Under the pieces are notes generated by a model, which did no database searches, was not told where the DNA came from, and worked only from the letters and a program-made list of their open reading frames with translations. From assembly GCA_003162395.1 (NCBI GenBank), contig PMON01000070.1:1-62418 (forward strand): a DNA stretch of 62,418 nucleotides. The letters run 5' to 3'. This DNA comes from Acidimicrobiaceae bacterium. Its GTDB lineage: Bacteria > Actinomycetota > Acidimicrobiia > Acidimicrobiales > RAAP-2. A program made the translations under genes and the position numbers. Below, in pieces: positions 16,933-25,387 of the stretch. The stretch's first letter is position 1, and the number at the start of each line of letters is the position of its first letter.

Positions 16933-18018
16933 ATGTCTTCATCCAAGGGCGACCCTCGAACCTGGCACGCATGGAGCCGCTGGAAGGACTCGAACCTTCT
17001 CGGCGTCTATCTCAAAGAGTTCACGAAGGCATGCAAGAAGGCGTCGCACGTCAGCTTCCTTGACTGCTTCGCCGGAACTGCAACGAGTCAGGATCATCAG
17101 GGTGACACGTTCACATCATCGCCACGTATCGCACTACAGACAAACCCCGAGTTTACGGATCTCGTCTTCTTCGAGTTGCCCGAGAATGCCATCGAGCTTG
17201 AGTCGGCACTACGTATCGAGTACCCGAGCCGCTCGTTCACTGTTCTCGGGGGAGACTGCAATGCCACGATCCGAGACGGGCTGAGCTGGCTTAGAGACAG
17301 GGGCACAAGGATCAGCGGTCCCCAGCTTGGCCCGGCTATCGCGTTCCTCGATCCGGATGAGGTTCAACTTGCTTGGTCAACGGTTGAGGCCATTGCCCGC
17401 TGGGATGGCAGGCGAGACGCTGGTGACTTCGTTAGGAAAGGGAAGACAGAGCAACTGATTCTCTTCCCAACCGGTCCGCTACGCCGGAGGCTTCCAGTTC
17501 AAGCTGGGTCTCACGAAGCTTCCGAGAAGATTCGGGCGGAGGTTGATGACCTGTTCGGCAACTCAGATTGGCGATCCATCTATGACGCGCAGCGCGCTGG
17601 GCGGGTCAGCGGCGAAGACTCCTGGATGCACTACGTGGAGCAGTACCGCCTTGGCCTGACGCAACTTGGCTACGACTACACAAGCGCGATCGAGGTTAGA
17701 AACACGCGCAACGTTGTGCTGTATCACATGATCTTTGCAACGAACCACTTTGCCGGACGCAAGATTATGAAGGCGGTACTTAATCGAGCAAAGTCGGAAC
17801 TGCCCGCAATGGTCAAGGAAGAGAAGATCAGTCGCATGCCTCGAAAGGATGCAGGTCAGACTCTCTTCGACGCCGAGCCGGACGGAGCACCGGATGATCT
17901 GCCCACCGATTGGGCGTTGGTCGTAGACACGCCCCCTCAGGCGTTCGACCCGAGTCGCTTTCCGGCTATCCAGAAGCAAGAGGCGCGAGAGACGGAAGTC
18001 CAAGACACCCTCTTCTAA
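16933..18018 (+). CDS. tcmP: Three-Cys-motif partner protein TcmP
   Basis: The 361-residue protein shows the TcmP pattern: a Trp-rich N-terminus (TWHAWSRWK), a Leu/Tyr helix, then FLDCFAGTAT at about 40-50, which resembles a methyltransferase-type nucleotide-binding loop, and VFFELPENAIELE. Midway AIAFLDPDEVQLAW resembles a catalytic DPxx segment. The family is thought to modify or act with the three-cysteine protein encoded just upstream. AAGGTG ten bases before the ATG supports this start. Its stop codon overlaps that of the convergent DUF2510 gene. Its substrate is unknown. Confidence 0.85.
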   Translation: MSSSKGDPRTWHAWSRWKDSNLLGVYLKEFTKACKKASHVSFLDCFAGTATSQDHQGDTFTSSPRIALQTNPEFTDLVFFELPENAIELESALRIEYPSRSFTVLGGDCNATIRDGLSWLRDRGTRISGPQLGPAIAFLDPDEVQLAWSTVEAIARWDGRRDAGDFVRKGKTEQLILFPTGPLRRRLPVQAGSHEASEKIRAEVDDLFGNSDWRSIYDAQRAGRVSGEDSWMHYVEQYRLGLTQLGYDYTSAIEVRNTRNVVLYHMIFATNHFAGRKIMKAVLNRAKSELPAMVKEEKISRMPRKDAGQTLFDAEPDGAPDDLPTDWALVVDTPPQAFDPSRFPAIQKQEARETEVQDTLF

Positions 18019-18410
18019 GGCTCGGCACTCTCGTTCGTTGCCTGTTCACCCGGGAGCGGGGCGTTCCTCTGATGCGTGTACTTCTCGCCGTCCCACCAGC
18101 TCTCCACGCCAGACGTACCTGGTGTGTGATACCAGCCTGGAGGCGGAGGCGTTGTCCCCGTATTCCTTCTCGGCGTTGCCTTCCTGTCTTCGAAGATTCT
18201 GCTTGCGATCACTAGTGCACCTAGCGCGATCGCCACAAGCGATCCGTAATAGATCGTGTTGTCGGTCTGGCACTGGTTCTGGGAGGTTGCTTGCACCAAC
18301 GCGGAGCTACATGCCGAGTGGTTGTTGCCCTCACCGACGAAGGCAAAAATGCCACCGACAACCAGCAAGAGGCCACAGGCGCCGACAATGGCGTTCCAGA
18401 GCCTGCGCAT
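18015..18410 (-). CDS. DUF2510 membrane protein
   Basis: The 131-residue protein has two predicted membrane helices, at about 5-25 and 53-72, with a short Cys-containing loop between them. A cytoplasmic or surface tail carries the DUF2510 signature PGWYHTPGTSGVESWWDGEKY, a small tryptophan-rich module common in actinobacterial membrane proteins. Its function is not known. It converges on tcmP with overlapping stops and lies within the casposon. Confidence 0.72.
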   Translation of the reverse strand: MRRLWNAIVGACGLLLVVGGIFAFVGEGNNHSACSSALVQATSQNQCQTDNTIYYGSLVAIALGALVIASRIFEDRKATPRRNTGTTPPPPGWYHTPGTSGVESWWDGEKYTHQRNAPLPGEQATNESAEP

Positions 18411-18428
18411 CGGACGACCCCTATCTGT

Positions 18429-18465
18429 GAGGTAACCCGATTGAGGTTATCCCCATTGAGGATGC
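18429..18465 (+). promoter_or_regulatory. Short direct repeats upstream of the XRE gene
   Basis: GAGG-containing units recur with a 14-15 base period: GTGAGGTAAC, TTGAGGTTAT and TTGAGGATGC. The two right-hand units share CC(C/C)(G/C)ATTGAGG. They sit between the divergent DUF2510 and XRE genes and could be the XRE operator. This is a pattern observation only. Confidence 0.35.
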
Positions 18466-18477
18466 TGGCCTCGGTGT

Positions 18478-18720
18478 GTGGGGAAGGGTAGAGAGCACGC
18501 AGCGCAGAACCGGGTGCTCGTCGGCTTGCTGCGAGAGTTGCGTCTGAACAAGGGGATCACTCAAGCCGATCTCGCGGAGCGTCTGGGTAAGCCTCAGTCG
18601 TTTGTCTCCAAGGTCGAGCGAGCGGAGCGCATGATCGACGCTGTCGAGCTGCGCGCCTGGTGTAGTGCCCTTGATGCGGACATCGTCAAGGTCATGCGCG
18701 ACTGGACTCGGCGGCTGTAG
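18478..18720 (+). CDS. XRE-family helix-turn-helix regulator
   Basis: The 80-residue protein is almost entirely a Cro/C1-type HTH: LRELRLNKGITQADLAERLG, then KPQSFVSKVERAERMID, with the recognition helix at about 35-50. It is probably a repressor of its own promoter or of element genes. The GTG at 18478 is the only reasonable start, and the ribosome binding site is weak. It lies between the DUF2510 gene and the terminal HNH gene of the casposon. Confidence 0.8.
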   Translation: MGKGREHAAQNRVLVGLLRELRLNKGITQADLAERLGKPQSFVSKVERAERMIDAVELRAWCSALDADIVKVMRDWTRRL

Positions 18721-18822
18721 CACTCGATCCGACGACCTTCGCGCTCCTAAGGGGCTCATCGCGGATGGCACCGATCGTGCGCCTCCCGATCAACGGTCGC
18801 AACCCACCCTTACCGTGTCCCG

Positions 18823-19698
18823 ATGGGCAGGCAATCACGGGTCAAGAGGGAAAGGCGTGAGGAGAAGGAAGCGCAGCGGCGACGAATCATTCGACTATCG
18901 ACATTCGGCGCTGAGCACGGCTGCTTGTTCTGTCGAGAGAACTCACAGAAGTTCACCTCGCAGGAGCACGTATTCCCTGAGTCAATGGGAAACACGGAGC
19001 TGGTGATACCACCAGGCGTCGTGTGCGACCGTTGCAACAACAACGTGCTCTCGCAGCTAGATCAGACGATTTGCGACTTCGGACCCGTTGCGATGCGACG
19101 CACAATGCTTGGGGTCAAGAGCAAAACGGGCAAGATACCCCGGTTCCGGTTTAGCGAAGGGACGCTGGAGCATCATCCGTCGGACGATGGGAGTGAACCG
19201 CGTCTCATAGTGAGCCAGAGCAGCAAGCGAGATGTGCTCCGAGAGATCAGTCGCACCGCGGACGGTGAGGTGAAGCTCGAATGGAGCAGTCATGGTGGCA
19301 GGAGGATGACTGCACGCTATGCCTCGGAGCTTTCTCGTGCTCTCCTGAAATCAGCTCTTGAATGTGTCTGGATCGATCACGGCAAGGTGGCCTTGGAACA
19401 ACGATTCGACCACGTGAGGGAGGCGGTTCTCGGGAAGCCTCGCGATGGATACTTCGTGATGGCGACGCAAGCTGATCCGACCTGCACGCAGGCGTCTCTT
19501 TCGTACTTCCTTCTGCCGGATCAGGAGGCCAATCTGACCCGCGTGCCGGTGTTCGCTAATTACTACGGCGTGATGATGATGACCGACTCGCACGATGCGA
19601 CGCCGAGGATGGCCGTTCCTCCGAAGCAAGCGTCGGTGCTGACCTTTTCTGGAGAGGCGCGTGGAGACGTCGTCGTCGACTCCATCGAGGACGTTTGA
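18823..19698 (+). CDS. HNH-type endonuclease at the right end of the casposon
   Basis: The 291-residue protein begins with a highly charged stretch (KRERREEKEAQRRR), followed by CLFCRE, QEHVFPESMG and VVCDRCNNNVLSQLD. These form the zinc cysteines and the EH catalytic pair of an HNH_5-like nuclease (residues 33-85). The C-terminal 200 residues are unassigned. Its TGA at 19696-19698 directly abuts the perfect inverted repeat, and its last codons fall in the imperfect inner part of the repeat. It is the third HNH protein in this element. Confidence 0.78.
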   Translation: MGRQSRVKRERREEKEAQRRRIIRLSTFGAEHGCLFCRENSQKFTSQEHVFPESMGNTELVIPPGVVCDRCNNNVLSQLDQTICDFGPVAMRRTMLGVKSKTGKIPRFRFSEGTLEHHPSDDGSEPRLIVSQSSKRDVLREISRTADGEVKLEWSSHGGRRMTARYASELSRALLKSALECVWIDHGKVALEQRFDHVREAVLGKPRDGYFVMATQADPTCTQASLSYFLLPDQEANLTRVPVFANYYGVMMMTDSHDATPRMAVPPKQASVLTFSGEARGDVVVDSIEDV

Positions 19699-19719
19699 GC
19701 GGCCCCTATCACCTATCCC
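19699..19719 (+). repeat. Right terminal inverted repeat of the casposon
   Basis: These 21 bases are the exact reverse complement of 1582-1602; the outer end reads CCTATCACCTATCCC. They follow directly on the stop codon of the terminal HNH gene, and imperfect matching continues inward to about 19686. Confidence 0.95.
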
Positions 19720-19734
19720 GACTGCTGCAAGAGC
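19720..19734 (+). repeat. Right target-site duplication (15 bp)
   Basis: GACTGCTGCAAGAGC is identical to 1567-1581 and starts exactly at the outer end of the right inverted repeat. On the minus strand it encodes Ala-Leu-Ala-Ala-Val of the interrupted gene. Confidence 0.93.
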
Positions 19735-19842
19735 GCGAGCTGACAGGCACAGCCTTCTGCGGCGCGTCTCGTGCTGAACCTCTGGGATGAGGACCTCCAG
19801 GTCCACATCTCGGCGAGTCGTCGCAATCGTTGCGGACCGCAC
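19735..19842 (-). pseudogene. 5' part (36 codons) of the gene split by the casposon
   Basis: Reading leftward from a GTG at 19842, with AAGGAG five bases upstream, the frame encodes 36 residues ending in a basic stretch (HETRRRRLCLSAR). It is exactly in frame with the anchor and extracellular region at 1581-409 once one copy of the 15-bp duplication is counted. The restored gene would encode about 426 residues: a cytoplasmic N-terminus, one membrane helix and an extracellular domain. The divergent GntR gene starts 43 bp away, the same arrangement as the intact pair at 29735-31640. Confidence 0.82.
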
Positions 19843-19885
19843 GGCATCTCCTTGACGAGCGATGATACTACGATACGCTAGTTCC

Positions 19886-20232
19886 ATGATCGCCGTCAAC
19901 ATCGACCGCACTGGATCGGTCGCCCTCCACCTCCAAGTGGCTGCGGAGATCCGAGGGGCCATCGCCGAAGGGGAAGCGGAACCAGGGGATCGTCTCTCCC
20001 TGCCGTCGACTTCGCGACGGTGCTTGGCGTCAACAAGAACACGGTGATCCGTGCGCTGCGAATACTCCGCGACGAAGGATTCCTCGACTTCACCCGCGGC
20101 CGGGGAGTTCGAGTCGTTGCCACAGCCGAGGAGAGCGCAGTGCTCGCCAAGGTTGCAGAGATGTTGGACGACGCACGTCGCTTTGGCCATCAGCCCGCCG
20201 ACGTGATCTCAATGATCCAACCGAGGATTTGA
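19886..20232 (+). pseudogene. GntR/YtrA-type regulator with a one-base frameshift
   Basis: The first 40 residues (VALHLQVAAEIRGAIAEGEA, then EPGDRL) and the later part (TVLGVNKNTVIRALRILRDE) are the two halves of a short GntR-family winged HTH like the one at 29735-30082, but they lie in different frames. Comparison with that gene places a single missing base close to 20003, where CTGCCGTCGAC would need an extra G to read Leu-Ala-Val-Asp. The start is the ATG at 19886, after TACGAT-like -10 sequences. It would have controlled itself and the divergent gene now split by the casposon. A sequencing error is the alternative explanation. Confidence 0.78.
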
Positions 20233-20616
20233 CCGTCGACGCCGACCATCTGACATGCGCCACGAGCTTGGCGAGCAACGGTGTCAGCGACGCTCGTGGT
20301 TGTGACTGGCGCGCATGGTCGTAGAGGCGCCTGGACGTGCGCAGACCTGGGGCTCCTGGCACCAGTGGTGCGAGTGGTGCCCAATCCGAACTGCCAACGG
20401 ATCACAAGGTTGGAGTTCGAACACCTCCGAGCGCGCTTGGTGGCGAAGGCGTTTGCCCTTGTCACAGGCACTGTCGAGGCTGACGAAGATTCACCTCGAG
20501 CGCTTGCGAATGCACACGAGCGCCCGGTGTGAGCGGTGGTGTACAGTCCGCTCGGAAATTGGGGGCTGAGCGAACGGGCCCGTGAAAAGTCTGAGTGAAG
20601 CGACCAAGGAGTCCCA
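20233..20616 (+). other. Intergenic region, no gene seen
   Basis: Short open frames occur on both strands, but none has a start, ribosome binding site and protein-like sequence together. The region probably holds the promoter of the secreted protein gene beginning at 20617; AAGGAG lies at about 20605-20610. Confidence 0.4.
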
Positions 20617-22740
20617 ATGAATATGAAGCGGACGGTTTCCGACCGAAGCGGCAAATCCAGGACGGGAAAGGGCTTCATGCCCGGTCGATCCCGCTGGACC
20701 GGCAGCGTGCTCGGGGCACTCGCCGTGTCCGCAGTGGCGATAGCCAGCGTCGCCCAAGCGCCGAGCGCGTCGGCGGCGACAACTTCTCCCGCTTCCTCTT
20801 CGGCGGCAGTTGCGCATACGGCGTCGGGATTGTCGCCCGCCCAAAAGGCAGCGGCAGACGTCCCCAGGGGCATCGTCTACCCGATCGGCAGGGCCCCGCG
20901 GGCGCCGTCGCGACCAACTTCGAGCAATCCGAATTGTCCAACGTGTTCGCCACCGTTGCTGTTTGCAGCAAATAACCCGGTGGCGGGCGGAGAAAGCGGA
21001 ACGCCGGGCCACGTGACGATCACCCCGGTCTTTTGGGCACCGGCAGGCTACAGCTTCCCCTCCGGATATAACTCCCTCATCGACCAGTACCTCGCCGATG
21101 TGGCCGCCGCCAGTGGCACCAACGGGAACGTCTTCGGCGTCGCCCAGGAGTACTACCAACAGTTTGGCGGCAATCCGAAAGCATTCATCTCCTACCATGT
21201 CACTGCCGGCGCCGAGCTTGACGCGAGCGATGCCTACCCAGCAGAAGGGGGCGTGAGTGGGTGCACCGCCGAATCGGGCTTCGGTCTGACAGCCTGCGTC
21301 ACCGACGGCGCGCTGCAGACAGAGGTGGCGTCGGTCGTGTCCGCCCACTCACTCACTGCCGATGACTCACATATCTACATGGTCTTTTTCCCGCCGAACG
21401 TCCAGACCTGCTTCGGTCCGGGCACCCCGACCAGTGTCGGGTGCTCGTATTCCGGCCCCGGCAGTAACGGGCAGTACTGCGGCTACCACAGCGGGTTCTC
21501 CCCAGGCGGCAATACCGAGCTGTACGCCAACGAGCCCTTTATACCGCTCAGCGGGTGCAGCCTTAACCAGGCACCCAACGGCAACGCGGAGGCAGACGCC
21601 GAGGTCAGCATCATCAGCCACGAGGCGAACGAGACCATCACCGACTACGCCAATGCCTGGCGAGACAGTGCGGGTTACGAAATCGGGGACGAGTGCGCCT
21701 ACACGTATGGCGCGCCGCTCGGGGGCTCAGAGGAGTCTGACAACGCGTACAACCAGGTGATCAACGGACACGACTATTTCACGCAGGACGAGTTTTCCAA
21801 CGCCGCCTACGCCCTGGGCGAAGGCGACATCAACTATGACGGTGGGTCCCAGGTCCTTGGCTGCATTCAGCGTCCCAGCCCGATTGTCACACCGACGGTC
21901 TCGGCCGTCAGCCCGAGCAACGGCCCGTCGAGCGGGGGCACGCCCATCACCATCACCGGCACCGGCTTCGTCGCCGGCGCGACCGTCGAGATCGGCCAGG
22001 GTACGTACACCACCGGAGCCATCGCCGCCACCAGCGTGGTCGTGGTCTCCGGGACCACGATCACCGCGGTCACCGGTGGGGCGACCAAGGCCGGTACCTT
22101 CAACCTGTTTGTCACCACGACGGGAGGAACCAGCGTGGGCAACGCTGGTGACGACTTCACCTACAACTACGTCACACCGACGGTCTCGGCCGTCAGCCCG
22201 AACCACGGCCCGTCGAGCGGGGGCACACCCATCACCATCACCGGCACCGGCTTCATCGCCGGCGCCACCGTCGCGATCGGCCAGGGCAACGGCACCACCG
22301 GAGCCATCGCCGCCACCAGCGTGGTCGTGGTCAACTCGACCACGATCACCGCGGTCACCGGCGGGGCGACCAAGGTCGGTACCTTCAACCTGTACGTCAC
22401 CACGACGGGAGGAACGAGCACGGGCAACGCTGGTGACGACTACACCTATGGCTACGTCGCCCCCACCGTCTCGTTGGTCAGCCCCAACAACGGCCCGAAG
22501 ACCGGGGGCACTCCCATCACCATCACCGGCACCGGCTTCACCACCGGCGCCACCGTCGTGATCGGCCAGGGAAATGGGCTCACCGGAGCCATCGCCGCCA
22601 CCAGCGTGGTCGTGGTCAACTCGAAACAGATCACCGCGGTCACCGGCGGGGGGGCCAAGGTCGGTACCTTCAACCTGATTGTCATTACCTCGGGGGGAAC
22701 GAGCGCGGGCAACGCGGGGGACTCCTACACCTATCACTGA
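20617..22740 (+). CDS. Secreted protein: EXORDIUM-like domain with HEANE motif and three TIG domains
   Basis: The 707-residue protein starts with a basic region and signal peptide (hydrophobic core SVLGALAVSAVAIASVAQA, cleavage near residue 52). Residues about 125-415 resemble the EXORDIUM/PHI-1-like secreted family: VTITPVFWAP, a YCGYHS segment and IISHEANETITDYANAW. HEANE looks like a metal-binding HExxE-type motif, so a zinc metalloprotease fold is possible. The C-terminus holds three tandem TIG/IPT immunoglobulin-like domains of about 95 residues each (PTVSAVSPSNGPSSGGTPIT type), which usually mediate surface adhesion. The start follows a good AAGGAG. The next gene has the same architecture. 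Confidence 0.8.
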   Translation: MNMKRTVSDRSGKSRTGKGFMPGRSRWTGSVLGALAVSAVAIASVAQAPSASAATTSPASSSAAVAHTASGLSPAQKAAADVPRGIVYPIGRAPRAPSRPTSSNPNCPTCSPPLLFAANNPVAGGESGTPGHVTITPVFWAPAGYSFPSGYNSLIDQYLADVAAASGTNGNVFGVAQEYYQQFGGNPKAFISYHVTAGAELDASDAYPAEGGVSGCTAESGFGLTACVTDGALQTEVASVVSAHSLTADDSHIYMVFFPPNVQTCFGPGTPTSVGCSYSGPGSNGQYCGYHSGFSPGGNTELYANEPFIPLSGCSLNQAPNGNAEADAEVSIISHEANETITDYANAWRDSAGYEIGDECAYTYGAPLGGSEESDNAYNQVINGHDYFTQDEFSNAAYALGEGDINYDGGSQVLGCIQRPSPIVTPTVSAVSPSNGPSSGGTPITITGTGFVAGATVEIGQGTYTTGAIAATSVVVVSGTTITAVTGGATKAGTFNLFVTTTGGTSVGNAGDDFTYNYVTPTVSAVSPNHGPSSGGTPITITGTGFIAGATVAIGQGNGTTGAIAATSVVVVNSTTITAVTGGATKVGTFNLYVTTTGGTSTGNAGDDYTYGYVAPTVSLVSPNNGPKTGGTPITITGTGFTTGATVVIGQGNGLTGAIAATSVVVVNSKQITAVTGGGAKVGTFNLIVITSGGTSAGNAGDSYTYH
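21892..22737 (+). repeat. Three tandem TIG-domain coding repeats (about 285 bp each)
   Basis: Units start at about 21892, 22177 and 22459. Long stretches are identical at the DNA level, for example around CATCACCATCACCGGCACC and ACCAGCGTGGTCGTGGT. Four further copies lie in the neighbouring gene. The identity, including synonymous sites, points to recent duplication or gene conversion. Confidence 0.9.
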
Positions 22741-22906
22741 GAGCACGAACTATTGGCGCCAGCTCACGTCGGCGTCCGGGCGTACGGCCGTTGGCACGGA
22801 CCGAGGCTCGGACGCCGGTCGTAGCTGCACAACCGGCCAGAGTGATCGCGATCACCCTAAACGAACACCTCAGCGAATTGGTGCCTAGGGCACCGAAGGG
22901 AGAACC

Positions 22907-25387
22907 ATGCGGAGCCTGTCGGGGCCGGGTCTACCAGCGCAGGAGTTGACTGGGTCACAAATGTCCAGGGCAGCGGCCCTGCGGGTTCCGAAGAGAGTGG
23001 TCGTCATCATGACCTCTGTCGTCGCGTTGGCCCTGGGCTTCGGGACTGCAGCCATCGGCCTTTCCCCGTCCGCAGGGGCCACCGTGCGCGCGACGTCGGC
23101 CCTGCCCATCGGTCCGAGCCAGATCACGAGAACCATCAAGCTGCCTGCGGTGGTGGGCTCCCAGGCACGGGCTCCCAAGATCACCACTGGGATGGGCGCT
23201 CATCTCATTATCGTGCCGACCTACGAGTCGACGGTGACGTCGTCGCCACTGGCGGCCCAGATTGAGTCGGCGTTCAACTACGCCATTGGCCAGTTCGAGG
23301 CTGAATACAGCGACCCCATCACCGTTGACGTCAACGTCGCGTACACCGGATCGGGACTCGGGGGGTCGGGTCAAGCCTTGTTCTGCGCCTCGTACGCGAC
23401 CGTCAAGGACGCGTTGACGGCGAGTCAGACGACGCCGGATCAGATCACCTCGGCGCAGGACGTGCCGGCAACGGATCCGACCGGGAGTTCCGAATGGTGC
23501 GATTCGATTGCCGAGTTGATGGCGATCGGCCTTCTTCCAGCGAACTGCTTCTCGACGCCCACGTGCAGTGCCGACGTGCCCACCATCACCTTCGGGGTCC
23601 AGCCCTACACGTTCGACCCCTCGAACCGCGGCGTCCCCGGTGACTACGACTTCATCGGTGTCGCCGAGCACGAGATGTCCGAGGTCCTCGGGAGGATCCC
23701 CGGGCTCAATCAGAATGGCTTCTACCTGCTGAACGACCTCTTCCGCTACACGGCACCCGGTGCGCGCACCCTCACCGCGTACACGCCAGGCGCCTACCTG
23801 TCGATCGACGGCGGGACGACGAGTCTGGTGCCGTTCAATACCGTCGCCGGGGCCGACGCGCAGGACTACGCCTCCCTCTCGCCGGACTCGTTCAACGCCT
23901 TCGCGAGCGCTGGCGTTGAGGATCCGTTGACGACGGCCGGGATCACCAACGTCGACATACTCGGGTACCACCGAATCGCAACCTCTCTCGCGTTGACGCC
24001 AAGTTCGTCGACGACCACCTCAGGTTCCGCGGTCACTCTCACTGCCAACGGCAGCGATTCACTCGGGTTCGCCATCGGCGACGTCACCAGTGCCACTACC
24101 TTCACCATCGCCCCCGACGGCTCGGGCTCGTCAGTCGGGGCCTCGTGCACGGGCGCTTCCTGTTCGGCCTCCGCCCCGGGCCTGTACAAGGTCACTGGAA
24201 CTGATGGCGATGCGACGGGAACGACGACCTTCACCGTCTCTCCGCTCACCACACCGACGGTCTCGGCCGTCAGCCCGAGCAACGGCCCGGTGCGCGGGGG
24301 CACTCCCATCACCATCACCGGCACCGGCTTCATCGCCGGCGCCACCGTCGAGATCGGCCAGGGCAACGGCACCGTCGGAGCCATCGCCGCCACCAGCGTG
24401 GTCGTGGTCAACTCGACCACGATCACCGCGGTCACCGGCGGGGCGACCAAGGTCGGCACCTTCAACTTGTTTGTCACCACGGCGGGAGGAACCAGCGCGG
24501 CCAACGCTGGTGACGACTACACCTACACCGGCGTCGTCCCCACCGTCTCGTTGGTCAGCCCGAACAAGGGCCCGTCGAGCGGGGGCACGCCCATCACCAT
24601 CACCGGCACCGGCTTCGTCACCGGCGCCACCGTCGCGATCGGCCAGGGCAACGGCACGGTCGGAGCCATCGCCGCCACCAGCGTGGTCGTGGTCAACTCG
24701 ACCACGATCACCGCGGTCACCGGCGGGGCGACCAAGGTCGGTACCTTCAACCTGATTGTCACCACGTCGGGAGGAACCAGCGCGGCCAACGCTGGTGACG
24801 ACTACACCTACAACTACGTCGTCCCCACCGTCTCGTTGGTCAGCCCGAACAATGGCCCGACAACCGGGGGCACTCCCATCACCATCACCGGCACCGGCTT
24901 CATCACCGGCGCCACCGTCGTGATCGGCCAGGGCAATGGTCTCACCGGAGCCATCGCCGCCACCAGCGTGGTCGTGGTCTCCTCGACCAGGATCACCGCG
25001 GTCACCGGCGGGGGGGCCAAGGTAGGTACCTTCAACCTGATTGTCACCACGTCGGGGGGAACGAGCGCGGCCAACGCTGGTGACGACTACACCTACAATG
25101 CCGCCGTCCCCACCGTCTCGTTGGTCAGCCCGGACAACGGCCAGGTGAGCGGGGGCACTCCCATCACCATCACCGGCACCGGCTTCATCGCCGGCGCCAC
25201 CGTCAAGATCGGCCAGGGTACCGGAGCCATCGCCGCCACCAGCGTGGTTGTGGTCTCCTCGACCACGATCACCGCGGTCACCGGCGGGGGAGCCACGGCC
25301 GGTACCTACAACCTGTTTGTCACCACGTCGAGGGGAACGAGCGCCGCCAACACGGGGGACGACTACACCTATCTGAATCCGGGCTAG
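22907..25387 (+). CDS. Secreted metalloprotease-like protein with four TIG domains
   Basis: The 826-residue protein has a signal peptide (VVVIMTSVVALALGFGTAA, residues 32-50). A catalytic-type domain at about 95-340 contains FIGVAEHEMSEVLGRIPGL; the HExxE...GR pattern resembles NF038122-type metalloproteases, where the histidine and glutamates hold zinc. A short Ig-like segment follows at about 365-445, then four TIG/IPT domains. AGGGAGA precedes the ATG. The gene follows the similar gene at 20617 by 166 bp on the same strand, and the two share nearly identical TIG repeats. Both products are probably exported surface or extracellular proteins. The peptidase activity is inferred. Confidence 0.8.
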   Translation: MRSLSGPGLPAQELTGSQMSRAAALRVPKRVVVIMTSVVALALGFGTAAIGLSPSAGATVRATSALPIGPSQITRTIKLPAVVGSQARAPKITTGMGAHLIIVPTYESTVTSSPLAAQIESAFNYAIGQFEAEYSDPITVDVNVAYTGSGLGGSGQALFCASYATVKDALTASQTTPDQITSAQDVPATDPTGSSEWCDSIAELMAIGLLPANCFSTPTCSADVPTITFGVQPYTFDPSNRGVPGDYDFIGVAEHEMSEVLGRIPGLNQNGFYLLNDLFRYTAPGARTLTAYTPGAYLSIDGGTTSLVPFNTVAGADAQDYASLSPDSFNAFASAGVEDPLTTAGITNVDILGYHRIATSLALTPSSSTTTSGSAVTLTANGSDSLGFAIGDVTSATTFTIAPDGSGSSVGASCTGASCSASAPGLYKVTGTDGDATGTTTFTVSPLTTPTVSAVSPSNGPVRGGTPITITGTGFIAGATVEIGQGNGTVGAIAATSVVVVNSTTITAVTGGATKVGTFNLFVTTAGGTSAANAGDDYTYTGVVPTVSLVSPNKGPSSGGTPITITGTGFVTGATVAIGQGNGTVGAIAATSVVVVNSTTITAVTGGATKVGTFNLIVTTSGGTSAANAGDDYTYNYVVPTVSLVSPNNGPTTGGTPITITGTGFITGATVVIGQGNGLTGAIAATSVVVVSSTRITAVTGGGAKVGTFNLIVTTSGGTSAANAGDDYTYNAAVPTVSLVSPDNGQVSGGTPITITGTGFIAGATVKIGQGTGAIAATSVVVVSSTTITAVTGGGATAGTYNLFVTTSRGTSAANTGDDYTYLNPG
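24250..25380 (+). repeat. Four tandem TIG-domain coding repeats
   Basis: Units begin at about 24250, 24535, 24825 and 25105. They are nearly identical to each other and to the three copies in the preceding gene. The last copy is shortened by several codons after the IGQG motif. Confidence 0.9.

Larger units (their letters stand above)
1582..19719 (+). mobile_element. Casposon (Cas1-encoding self-synthesising transposon), 18.1 kb
   Basis: The element is bounded by perfect 21-bp inverted repeats and a 15-bp target duplication. It contains the two hallmark casposon genes, a solo Cas1 (14365-16011) and a family B DNA polymerase (8451-11465), plus HNH nuclease, ParB-like and HTH genes, which are common casposon companions. 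No cas2, effector cas gene or repeat-spacer array accompanies cas1. Additional cargo is an adenine-type DNA methyltransferase, a helicase-nuclease, a DUF5131/TcmP pair, a cation transporter and a DUF2510 protein. The intact ends and duplication suggest recent insertion. It landed in a protein-coding gene, whereas many described casposons sit at tRNA or elongation-factor genes. The family assignment within casposons is not determined here. Confidence 0.92.

Noticed and set aside
16968-16996. tRNA-like 3' half on the minus strand (T-arm GAAGG TTCGAGT CCTTC followed by CAGCGGCTCCA), as if an attachment site
   Set aside because: No matching 5' acceptor, D-arm or anticodon arm lies at the right distance. 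The bases encode a normal TcmP N-terminus, and the element ends are defined elsewhere by repeats and target duplication.
14365-20232. CRISPR array near cas1
   Set aside because: No regularly spaced direct repeats with unique spacers occur around cas1, and no cas2 or other cas gene is present.
21892-25380. Tandem repeats as a CRISPR or satellite array
   Set aside because: The period is about 285 bp in frame and each unit encodes a TIG domain, so it is a protein domain duplication.
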